Assembly: GCA_050943225.1 (NCBI GenBank)
Contig: JBMNOT010000007.1
Coordinates: 1 to 28,031 of the forward strand
Length of the DNA: 28,031 bases
Reading direction: 5' to 3'
Source: SZUA-584 sp050943225
GTDB taxonomy: Bacteria; Bacillota; Clostridia; Christensenellales; SZUA-584
The translations under genes were made by a program, and so were the position numbers. Shown piece by piece: positions 7,941 to 14,472 of this stretch; within the stretch, counting starts at the first letter, position 1; each line of letters starts with the position of its first letter. A model generated the notes under the pieces. It worked only from the letters and a program-made list of their open reading frames with translations. It searched no databases and was not told the DNA's origin.

Positions 7941-8549
7941 ATGTCAAGCGTAACAGCGGCGAACCAAGCGTCCAATGTGCGGACGCTGGAGGAATTAAAC
8001 AGAACAAGAAACACTGGCAAAAGCCTGGGGCAGGACGATTTCCTGAAAATACTGGTGGCGCAGATGGCCAACCAGGACCCGCTGGAACCCACAGGCAACG
8101 CCGAGTTCCTGGCGCAGATGGCGCAGTTTACCATGCTGGAACAGATCAAGGAGATGAGCCTAAGCTTTTCGACCAGCCAGGCTTACAGCATGGTGGGCAA
8201 GTACGTGTATGTGCAGGACGGCAATGATTTGATCTTCGGCAAGGTAGACGGCGTGGTCAGAGAGGGCAATGCCAACTACCTGCTGATTGGCGGCAACACG
8301 TATGACGCAAGCCAGGTGGTTGGCGTGATGGACAGCGATACGGTGGAGAGCGGGCTCAATGGCGACATTCTGGAGAGCGCCAGCCTGATCGGCCGTACGA
8401 TAACCGCTTCGATACCCGACGAGGACGGTACAACGACCACGGTGACGGGTGTGGTGACCAGCATAATGGTACAGAATGGTACGATTTACGCAGTGGTGGG
8501 CGAGCAGAACATCCCTGTCTCCCACATCACGACAATATCCAATGAATAA
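7941..8549 (+). CDS. flgD: Hook cap / hook assembly protein FlgD
   Basis: Scaffold at the tip of the growing hook that helps FlgE polymerise and is later discarded. It has 202 residues. The N-terminal signature LGQDDFLKILVAQMANQDPL followed by NAEFLAQMAQFTMLEQI is diagnostic of FlgD. The C-terminal part (SMVGKYVYV onward) matches the FlgD Tudor-like domain. An AGGAGAG Shine-Dalgarno lies just before the ATG. It is 15 bp after fliK and 18 bp before flgE. Confidence 0.97.
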   Translation: MSSVTAANQASNVRTLEELNRTRNTGKSLGQDDFLKILVAQMANQDPLEPTGNAEFLAQMAQFTMLEQIKEMSLSFSTSQAYSMVGKYVYVQDGNDLIFGKVDGVVREGNANYLLIGGNTYDASQVVGVMDSDTVESGLNGDILESASLIGRTITASIPDEDGTTTTVTGVVTSIMVQNGTIYAVVGEQNIPVSHITTISNE

Positions 8550-8567
8550 CAGGAGGAAGACTCAACT

Positions 8568-9497
8568 ATGATGCGTTCATTATACTCCGGCGTGACCGGA
8601 CTGAAGAATCATCAGACAAAGATGGATGTGATCGGCAACAATATCGCGAACGTCAACACGGCGGGATATAAGGCCAGCCGCGTGATATTCCAGGACATCT
8701 ACAGCCAGACGGTGGCGCCCGCTTCGGCGGGCAACGGCACCACAGGCGGCACCAATCCGATGCAGGTCGGCCTGGGCGTGCAGCTAGCGACCATTGACGT
8801 GCTGAACACGCCGGCGTCGTCCCAGTATACCGGCAACCCGCTGGATCTCGCCATCGACGGCGACGGCTATTTCATCATCCGCAACGGCTCAGTGTACACT
8901 TATACCCGCGCAGGCAACTTCTACACGGATTCTTCGCACTACCTTGTTGACTCAAACGGCAATTATGTGATGGGTTACGAGACAAAAGAGGACGGCAGTC
9001 TTGTGTACAGGAGGCCTGCCACCGATCCGGTTACCGGGGATCCTGTGATCGATCCGGTTACCGGCGAGCCTATATTGGAAGAGTGCGATCCTACAGACGC
9101 GGGCGCGACTCTGCAGCTGACCAGGATCTATATCGATCCGCAATACTATGATGTTTCCATCAACGCCAACGGCCAGGTGGTCGGTCTGGACGAGGAGACC
9201 AGCCAGACCACGGTGATCGGGCAGATCGTGCTGGCGCAGTTCGCCAACCCCAACGGCCTTGAGAAGGTGGGCGAGAACGCGTATCAGACCACGGTCAACT
9301 CGGGCAACGCGACCATCACCACGCCGGGCGTAGGCGGCAGCGGCAAGCTGAATCCCGGGTCGCTGGAGATGTCCAACGTGGACCTGACCGCGCAGTTTGC
9401 GGATATGATCACCACGCAGAGAGGCTTCCAGGCCAATTCCCGCGTGATTACCACCACGGATGAGATGCTGGAAGAACTGGTTAACATGGTGAGATAG
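8568..9497 (+). CDS. flgE: Flagellar hook protein FlgE (short, FlgG-like type)
   Basis: Hook subunit. It has 309 residues, with the N-terminal rod/hook signature SLYSGVTGLKNHQTKMDVIG and NNIANVNTAGYK and the C-terminal motif QRGFQANSRVITTTDEML. The middle domain includes LDLAIDGDGYFI, shared with FlgG. The length is shorter than the roughly 400-residue FlgE of enterics, but the position after flgD supports a hook assignment; FlgG is the alternative. AGGAGG (8551-8556) lies 11 nt before the first of two adjacent ATG codons. An internal 9-residue repeat (DPVTGDPVI / DPVTGEPIL) lies in the variable domain. Confidence 0.9.
   Translation: MMRSLYSGVTGLKNHQTKMDVIGNNIANVNTAGYKASRVIFQDIYSQTVAPASAGNGTTGGTNPMQVGLGVQLATIDVLNTPASSQYTGNPLDLAIDGDGYFIIRNGSVYTYTRAGNFYTDSSHYLVDSNGNYVMGYETKEDGSLVYRRPATDPVTGDPVIDPVTGEPILEECDPTDAGATLQLTRIYIDPQYYDVSINANGQVVGLDEETSQTTVIGQIVLAQFANPNGLEKVGENAYQTTVNSGNATITTPGVGGSGKLNPGSLEMSNVDLTAQFADMITTQRGFQANSRVITTTDEMLEELVNMVR
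9024..9064 (+). repeat. Two copies of a 14-bp repeat inside flgE
   Basis: GATCCGGTTACCGG at 9024-9037 recurs at 9051-9064, a 27-bp period encoding DPVTG-x-PI twice. It lies in the surface-exposed variable domain of the hook protein and looks like a recent local duplication. Confidence 0.75.
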
Positions 9498-9507
9498 CGC
9501 GAGGCGA

Positions 9508-9547
9508 CCCGCCGGCGTATCTGCCGGCGGGGTTCCTCAGGGAACCC
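9508..9547 (+). other. Two abutting hairpins between flgE and flbD
   Basis: CCCGCCGGC (9508-9516) pairs with GCCGGCGGG (9523-9531) around a 6-nt loop. GGGTTCC (9530-9536) pairs with GGAACCC (9541-9547) around TCAG. The two stems share two G residues (9530-9531). No T-tract follows, so this is not a standard intrinsic terminator. It could be an RNA-stabilising or processing structure inside the operon. Confidence 0.6.
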
Positions 9548-9586
9548 GGCGCGCCATGCAAATAAGTAGGGAAGGATTGAGTTAAA

Positions 9587-9796
9587 GTGATCAGGGTACA
9601 TCGCTTAAACAATGAAGAGTTTCTTATCAACTGCGATCTAATCGAGTTCGCGGAGGAGACGCCCAATACGGTGGTGTCCATGATGTCCGGCCGCAAAATG
9701 GTGGTGGCGGAATCGTGTGAGGAGCTGCAAAGGATGATCATTGAGTATAAAAGGAAGATATTCTGTCCGAACCTGGGAGAGGCTGAAAACAAATAG
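9587..9796 (+). CDS. flbD: FlbD/SwrD family flagellar protein
   Basis: A 69-residue protein matching the FlbD/SwrD family: opening MIRVHRLNNEEFLINCDLIE and then EETPNTVVSMMSGRKMVV. In Bacillus subtilis, SwrD increases motor torque and supports swarming. It is encoded, as here, between flgE and the stator or fliL genes. The start codon is GTG at 9587 with GGGAAGGA (9569-9576) upstream. The stop is 11 bp before the preferred motA start. Confidence 0.93.
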   Translation: MIRVHRLNNEEFLINCDLIEFAEETPNTVVSMMSGRKMVVAESCEELQRMIIEYKRKIFCPNLGEAENK

Positions 9797-9807
9797 AGGT
9801 GTTAGCG

Positions 9808-10623
9808 TTGGAAAAATCAACGGTTATTGGCTTTGGAGCCGGAATTGCATGCATAGTCATATCGATTTTGTTACATGGTGACTTGGGCGCGTTTTTTGAT
9901 CCGGCATCGATATTCATCGTGGTCGGCGGCACCATTGCATCCACTATCATATCTTATCCGGGCAAGATGCTGAAATCTTTAAAGAGCGTGTACTCCATGG
10001 CCTTTAAGCAAAAGCGCATCGACCTGAATGAAGACATTGAGCTTATTATCAAGATAGCCAATGTGGCGCGCCGTGAAGGCCTGCTGGCTCTGGAGGATGC
10101 TGTGAACGAAGTGGACAATTCTTTTCTGCAGAAAGGGATAATGCTCATTGTGGACGGCGCGGACGGCGAGCTCGTCAAGAACATACTGGAGACGGAGATA
10201 GCGTTTATCCAGGAGCGCCATACGCAGGGGCAGAACATCATCAACAGCATGGCAGCCTATGCGCCGGCGTACGGCATGATCGGAACGCTGATCGGCCTGA
10301 TACTGATGCTGAAAAATCTTAACGATACGGCATCGCTGGGCCCCAGCATGGCGGTGGCCCTTGTTACCACGTTCTATGGCGTTATTCTTGCCAACCTGGT
10401 GTTCACGCCGATATCCAAAAAGCTTAAGGCGATGAGCGACGCCGAGGCGCTGCAGAAAGAACTGTATATGGAAGGGCTGCTCTCCATACAGGACGGCGAG
10501 AACCCGCGCATCATCAGGGATAAGCTGAGCGCGTTTATATCGCGTCAGGATATCAGGAAAGCGGAAGAGTTGATGCAGCAGCCCAACCCGGAAGTAAAGG
10601 AGATTACGCAAGATGGCAGGTAG
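9808..10623 (+). CDS. motA: Flagellar motor stator protein MotA
   Basis: Membrane proton (or sodium) channel subunit of the stator. It has 271 residues from the preferred TTG start at 9808, which has AGAGGTG (9795-9801) 6 nt upstream and gives MEKSTVIGFGAG, in line with other MotA N-termini. A GTG at 9799 is in frame but lies within that ribosome site. Membrane helices lie near the N-terminus (GAGIACIVISILLHG, ASIFIVVGGTIAST) and later (PAYGMIGTLIGLILML, with the conserved Pro, and VALVTTFYGVILANLVF). The cytoplasmic loop carries ALEDAVNE and QERHTQGQN. It overlaps motB by 11 bp. Confidence 0.95.
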   Translation: MEKSTVIGFGAGIACIVISILLHGDLGAFFDPASIFIVVGGTIASTIISYPGKMLKSLKSVYSMAFKQKRIDLNEDIELIIKIANVARREGLLALEDAVNEVDNSFLQKGIMLIVDGADGELVKNILETEIAFIQERHTQGQNIINSMAAYAPAYGMIGTLIGLILMLKNLNDTASLGPSMAVALVTTFYGVILANLVFTPISKKLKAMSDAEALQKELYMEGLLSIQDGENPRIIRDKLSAFISRQDIRKAEELMQQPNPEVKEITQDGR

Positions 10624-11398
10624 AAGGAAGCCTGCGCCGCCCGAGGAAGAGGCGGGCGCGCCGGCGTGGATGAATACATACGGCGATATGGTAACGCTGC
10701 TGCTCACATTCTTTGTGCTGTTGTTTTCGATGTCAACAATTGATGCCAAGAAGTGGGAGGAAATCGTCCAGTCGTTTACAGGTGCGCCGTATGTGACTGT
10801 GCAGGCGCTGGATGCCGACGAGGTCATAGAAGAAGCGTTGAAGGGCAGCAACTGGGAACCTTCGATAGTTACGACGCCGCCAGAGCAGGAGATGGAACAT
10901 GATACCAACCTGTCGGGCAACAGAAAACGGTTTGTGGAGCTGTATGAAAAAATCCAAAGATATATTAAAGACAATGGGCTTGAATCGGTATTGCAGGCGA
11001 CAAAAGAGGACGATGATTCCATACTGATCCGCATGACGGACCGGGCGCTGTTTGACTCGGGAAAGGTGGATATTAAACCGAAGGCTTTGCCGATTCTGGA
11101 CGATACATGTACTATACTCGATAGTTATCACGACTTGATCGAGACGGTGTGGATACAGGGGCATACCGATAACGTCCCAATCAATTCGGACAGATATAAG
11201 GATAATTCCGATTTGTCAGCTATGCGTGCGACAAGCGTGAGGAGATATATGCTGGGCATTATGGAGAAAATTGACCCGGCAAAACTGGTGGCCGAAGGGT
11301 TTGGGGAATACCGTCCGGTGGATACCAACGACACCGAGGAGGGTAGGGCAACCAACCGCCGTGTGGATTTCGTGATACAGGCTGAGGTGGAGGAATGA
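10613..11398 (+). CDS. motB: Flagellar motor stator protein MotB
   Basis: Peptidoglycan-anchored stator subunit. It has 261 residues. After a short cytoplasmic segment comes WMNTYGDMVTLLLTFFVLLF, where Asp25 is the ion-binding residue of the single membrane helix. The C-terminal OmpA-like peptidoglycan-binding domain shows IQGHTDNVPI and the NRRVDFVI ending. AAAGGAG (10596-10602) lies 10 nt before the ATG. It is translationally coupled to motA and followed 3 bp later by fliL. Confidence 0.96.
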   Translation: MAGRRKPAPPEEEAGAPAWMNTYGDMVTLLLTFFVLLFSMSTIDAKKWEEIVQSFTGAPYVTVQALDADEVIEEALKGSNWEPSIVTTPPEQEMEHDTNLSGNRKRFVELYEKIQRYIKDNGLESVLQATKEDDDSILIRMTDRALFDSGKVDIKPKALPILDDTCTILDSYHDLIETVWIQGHTDNVPINSDRYKDNSDLSAMRATSVRRYMLGIMEKIDPAKLVAEGFGEYRPVDTNDTEEGRATNRRVDFVIQAEVEE

Positions 11399-11401
11399 GA
11401 T

Positions 11402-11800
11402 ATGAAGAAGATAATCATCATCATTGTGGCGGCGCTGCTGGTGGCAGGAGGTGCGGTATACTTTCTGTTTTTAAAGCCGGCGCCCGAGCCGGAGATATCC
11501 TATTACTCGGCCGGAGATAGTTTTGTGACCAATGTCAAGGACAGCTTGCGGTTTCTGAAAACGACAGTGGTGCTGGAGATATCTGCGACGGATGCCGAGA
11601 AGGTGCAGGAGTACCTGAAGGAGAACAACCATGTGATCCGGGATATCATCGTGTTTACGCTGCGTCAGAAGACCGAAGAGGAGCTGCGCTCGATAGGCAT
11701 AGAGGAGCAGTTGCGGGAAGAACTGCGGAAGAATATCTCCAAAAAGATGGGTATTGATTATCTGCAGAAAGTCTACTTCAACGATTTCGTAATCCAGTAG
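11402..11800 (+). CDS. fliL: Flagellar basal-body-associated protein FliL
   Basis: Single-pass membrane protein associated with the stators. It has 132 residues, with an N-terminal membrane helix at about 2-24 (KKIIIIIVAALLVAGGAVYF) followed by the periplasmic-side FliL domain (FVTNVKDSLRFLKTTVVLEI, HVIRDIIVFTLRQKT, VYFNDFVIQ at the very end). GGAGG (11389-11393) lies 8 nt before the ATG, inside the end of motB. Confidence 0.95.
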   Translation: MKKIIIIIVAALLVAGGAVYFLFLKPAPEPEISYYSAGDSFVTNVKDSLRFLKTTVVLEISATDAEKVQEYLKENNHVIRDIIVFTLRQKTEEELRSIGIEEQLREELRKNISKKMGIDYLQKVYFNDFVIQ

Positions 11801-11822
11801 ACTAAAGTGAGGAGTGGCGCGA

Positions 11823-12836
11823 TTGTCCAATATATTATCGCAAAACGAAATAGATGAGCTGCTGAGCGTATTGACTTCCGGCGGGGACATCGCGGTGGAA
11901 CCGGAACCGGAGGAGGACAAACAGGAAGTCCACGTTTACGACTTCCGCACCGCGAATAAGTTCTCCAAGGAACAGATCAGAACGCTGCACTTTATATATG
12001 ACAACTACGCCAACCGCCTGTCCACATTCCTGTCGGGCATGCTGCGGGCGGTCTGTGAGGTGGAAGTGCTGTCCATCGAGGAGCAGACGTTCTCGGAGCT
12101 GAGCAATTCGATGTCGTCGCCGGTGGTGGCTTCCATCATCAATATGCCGCCGCTGCAGGGGTCGTCTCTGTTCCTGATATCGTCGGCGATAGCTTATGAG
12201 ATCATCAGCCGGCTGCTGGGCGGCACGGGAGAAAAGCAGGCTGTCGATAAACCGTTCACCGAGATCGAGCTGTCGATCATGGAGCGCGTAATCAAAAGCA
12301 TGCTGGGCATCATGAATGAGGCGTGGGAGAAGATCAACAAGGTCAACGCCCAGCTGGACAGGATTGAGACCAGCGCCCAGTATGTGCAGATCGTGTCCGC
12401 CAATGAGCCCATTGCCATCATTACGATGAAGGTCAGCATCGGCGAGACGGTGGACATCATCAACATCTGCCTGCCGCATGTGGCGCTGCAGCCCATTGCC
12501 AAACAGCTGGTCATGCAGTCCTGGTATAACCAGAACAGCGTCAGGTCGCGCTTGTCAGATCAGGACAGCCCGGGGCAGAGTTTGGCGGGCGTCTACGTGA
12601 CGCTCAACGCGGTGTTTAACGAAACGCAGGCAACGTTGGATGAGATACTCAACACCGAGGTGGGAGATGTCATACAGATAAATCACAACATCAACATGCC
12701 GATTACCGTGAAGGTTGAGCACATTCCCAAACTCAAAGGGTTTGTCGGCATGTACGGCTCTCATTACGCCGTGAAGGTGACGGAAATACTCAAGGAGGAT
12801 TTAGAAGATGTCACAGACAATCTTGGATGGGAATGA
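11823..12836 (+). CDS. fliM: Flagellar motor switch protein FliM
   Basis: C-ring protein that receives CheY-P. It has 337 residues from the preferred TTG at 11823, which gives MSNILSQNEIDELLSVL, matching the FliM N-terminal CheY-binding peptide. GAGGAG (11809-11814) sits 8 nt upstream. A GTG at 11814 is in frame but falls at the end of that Shine-Dalgarno. A CheC-like middle domain (IEEQTFSELSNSMSSPVVA) and a C-terminal SpoA domain (LNTEVGDVIQINHNINMPITV) follow. It overlaps fliY by 29 bp. Confidence 0.96.
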   Translation: MSNILSQNEIDELLSVLTSGGDIAVEPEPEEDKQEVHVYDFRTANKFSKEQIRTLHFIYDNYANRLSTFLSGMLRAVCEVEVLSIEEQTFSELSNSMSSPVVASIINMPPLQGSSLFLISSAIAYEIISRLLGGTGEKQAVDKPFTEIELSIMERVIKSMLGIMNEAWEKINKVNAQLDRIETSAQYVQIVSANEPIAIITMKVSIGETVDIINICLPHVALQPIAKQLVMQSWYNQNSVRSRLSDQDSPGQSLAGVYVTLNAVFNETQATLDEILNTEVGDVIQINHNINMPITVKVEHIPKLKGFVGMYGSHYAVKVTEILKEDLEDVTDNLGWE

Positions 12837-13932
12837 TATAAAGCAACTGACCACAGCAGAAAAAGACGCGCTGGGGGAAATCGGCAATATATGTATGGGC
12901 ACTTCCGCCACGGCCCTGTCCACAATGCTGGACAAGCGGGTTACCATCACCACGCCTATGGTGACGCTGATCAGCGGCAATGAATACCTGAATGAATTTG
13001 AGCGCCCGGTGGTGACCACTGAGGTGCAGTATATACAGGGTATCGATGGGAACACCGTTTTCCTGCTCAAAAAGGAAGACGCCCTTCAGATCACTTCGGT
13101 ACTGCTGGGCGGCGACGACCAGGTGGAAGAGCTTTATATAAGCGCCATCAGCGAGGTCATGAACCAGATGGTAGGCGCTGCGTCGACGGCGCTTGCCGAC
13201 CTCATACACACAAACGTCAACATCACGCCTCCGGTCACTCGGGAGATAAGCCCTGATGAGGATGAGGAACGCTCGCGTCACAGCAACGAGATATTTATCC
13301 GGATCAATTTCAAGCTGGAGATCGAAGGGTTTTTAACCAGCAGCATCATGCAGCTTTTGCCCTTTGATTTCGGCAAAAAGCTGGCCCAGTGGCTGATCAC
13401 GGCGGGTGAGCTGCCAAAAGCGCCGGCGCAGAAGCAGCCGGAGAGCCCGGAAACTGAGCCTGCCGTGTCTGCAATGGGATATTCCTCGTCTGCGATGGAA
13501 TATACCGCACCTCCTGCAATGGAGCATGCTGCGGCGCCTGCGATGGAACATACAGCGGCTCCGGTGACAGAATCGCCGGCAAAGCCGAACGATAAACAAA
13601 AGGTGGAGTTGAAAGCCGTGAAGTATCAGTCGTTCAGCGATCCTGATCCTGCCGAGTTTTCGATGACGCACACCGGGTATGACAAGAACAATATTGACCT
13701 TATCATCGATGTACCGCTGCAGGTTACGGTGCTGCTGGGTAAGAGCAAGAAAAGCATCAAGGAGATACTGGAGCTGGGGCAGGGGTCGATCATTGTACTG
13801 GACCGCCTGGCCGGCGAGATGGTGGACATACTGGTGAACGGTAAGATGTTCGCGCGCGGCGAAGTGGTGGTTATCGATGACAACTACGGCGTCCGCATCA
13901 CCGAGCTGACCAACAACGAAAAAAGGCACTGA
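12808..13932 (+). CDS. fliY: Flagellar motor switch phosphatase FliY
   Basis: CheY-P phosphatase fused to a FliN-type switch domain, the Gram-positive form. It has 374 residues. The CheC-like domain carries two E-x2-N active-site helices, EIGNICMGTSATALS and EVMNQMVGAASTALADL, each followed about 22 residues later by Pro. A repetitive linker (about 220-251) follows. The C-terminal SpoA domain reads VPLQVTVLLGKSKKSIKEIL and IVLDRLAGEMVDILVN. The FliM-like EIDALL CheY peptide found at the N-terminus of Bacillus FliY is not evident. AAGGAGG (12792-12798) lies 9 nt before the ATG. It is the last gene of the flagellar operon here. Confidence 0.95.
   Translation: MSQTILDGNDIKQLTTAEKDALGEIGNICMGTSATALSTMLDKRVTITTPMVTLISGNEYLNEFERPVVTTEVQYIQGIDGNTVFLLKKEDALQITSVLLGGDDQVEELYISAISEVMNQMVGAASTALADLIHTNVNITPPVTREISPDEDEERSRHSNEIFIRINFKLEIEGFLTSSIMQLLPFDFGKKLAQWLITAGELPKAPAQKQPESPETEPAVSAMGYSSSAMEYTAPPAMEHAAAPAMEHTAAPVTESPAKPNDKQKVELKAVKYQSFSDPDPAEFSMTHTGYDKNNIDLIIDVPLQVTVLLGKSKKSIKEILELGQGSIIVLDRLAGEMVDILVNGKMFARGEVVVIDDNYGVRITELTNNEKRH
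13468..13560 (+). repeat. Imperfect 21-24-bp tandem repeats in fliY linker
   Basis: Four degenerate units at 13468-13488, 13489-13512, 13513-13536 and 13537-13560 encode SAMGYSS, SAMEYTAP, PAMEHAAA and PAMEHTAA. They form the flexible linker between the CheC-like and FliN-like domains. Confidence 0.8.
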
Positions 13933-13978
13933 GCAGCTCATCTGAAGGCTGCACAGCGCCCGTTTTCCAGCAAGAAGA

Positions 13979-14003
13979 CACCTCCCGTCCCGGACGGGAG
14001 GTG
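13979..14003. terminator. Strong 11-bp hairpin between convergent fliY and sasP
   Basis: CACCTCCCGTC, loop CCG, GACGGGAGGTG. It lies between the end of the flagellar operon and the end of the minus-strand spore protein gene. There is no clear T-tract on the plus side and only a weak pyrimidine run (TGTCTTCTT) on the minus side, so termination is likely but not certain. Confidence 0.55.
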
Positions 14004-14044
14004 ACGGGTCAATAAGGCTCCGGTAAGATGATGTCAAATATGCT

Positions 14045-14266
14045 TTAGACTATTCCTTTTTGCTGTTTTGCGAATTCGATCATCTTCTTGACCATCTGGC
14101 CGCCGATCGGGCCGCCCTGCTCGCCGTTTACGCGGCTGGGCAGGTCGCCCTTATATTCATCATTGTTTTCCTTGCAATACTGAACACGGCCCACTTCCGC
14201 CGCACATTCCAGCTTGAACTTCGTCCAGGGATGGTCCGGGCCATATTTCCTGTTCCGGGACGCCAT
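14045..14266 (-). CDS. Alpha/beta-type small acid-soluble spore protein
   Basis: A 73-residue DNA-binding spore protein of the SspA/SspB type. KFKLECAAEVGRV aligns with the conserved helix-1 segment (MKLEIASEFGV in Bacillus), which includes the germination protease site after Glu. SRVNGEQGGPIGGQMVKKMI aligns with SRANGSVGGEITKRLV, followed by FAKQQ. Between the two motifs there are extra residues (YCKENNDEYKGD), and three residues (GPI) are added in the Gly loop. The ATG at 14266 is preferred: the GGAGGT (complement of 14275-14280) is 8 nt away, against 2 nt for the ATG at 14272. It shows that the organism forms spores. No convincing sigma-G promoter was found by eye. Confidence 0.88.
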   Translation of the reverse strand: MASRNRKYGPDHPWTKFKLECAAEVGRVQYCKENNDEYKGDLPSRVNGEQGGPIGGQMVKKMIEFAKQQKGIV

Positions 14267-14336
14267 ACGCATTTACCTCCTTTCTGATGGCTGACTTTTG
14301 TGACATATAAACCTTGTCATTGATATTTTCTGCAGG

Positions 14337-14354
14337 GTGTTAAAAAATAAACTG
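14337..14354. promoter_or_regulatory. Rex-box-like site upstream of the alcohol dehydrogenase gene
   Basis: GTGTTAAAAAATAAACTG compared with the clostridial Rex operator TTGTTAA-N4-TTAACAA matches 10 of 14 defined positions, including both inner half-site cores GTTAA and T-AAC. It lies about 120 bp before the alcohol dehydrogenase start codon. Rex itself is encoded at 22642. The site is AT-rich, so a chance match is possible. Confidence 0.35.
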
Positions 14355-14398
14355 ACAATATCATTCAAGCCCGCCAAAAAAATGACGCATGCATGGCA

Positions 14399-14433
14399 AG
14401 CGCCTTTTTATTTACGGGGCGCTGTGTTATACT
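14399..14433 (+). promoter_or_regulatory. Candidate promoter with an inverted repeat, alcohol dehydrogenase gene
   Basis: TATACT at 14428-14433 is a plausible -10, with a poor -35 (TTTTTA, 14405-14410) 17 bp upstream. AGCGCC (14399-14404) and GGCGCT (14418-14423) form an inverted repeat spanning the -35 and spacer, which could be an operator. The start codon at 14473 has AAGGAG (14457-14462) upstream. Confidence 0.4.
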
Positions 14434-14472
14434 CATTTTTGAAATGTGATTTTATTAAGGAGTATCGATTAA

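Noticed and set aside
6752..8149. Long open frame on the minus strand opposite fliK
   Set aside because: It mirrors the repetitive, GC-rich fliK coding sequence. The translation is Ser/Ala/Cys-rich without any domain, and fliK is clearly the real gene.
14267..14400. Sigma-G promoter for the spore protein gene
   Set aside because: GAATG-like -35 boxes occur, but no CAT-N2-TA -10 lies at 17-18 bp.
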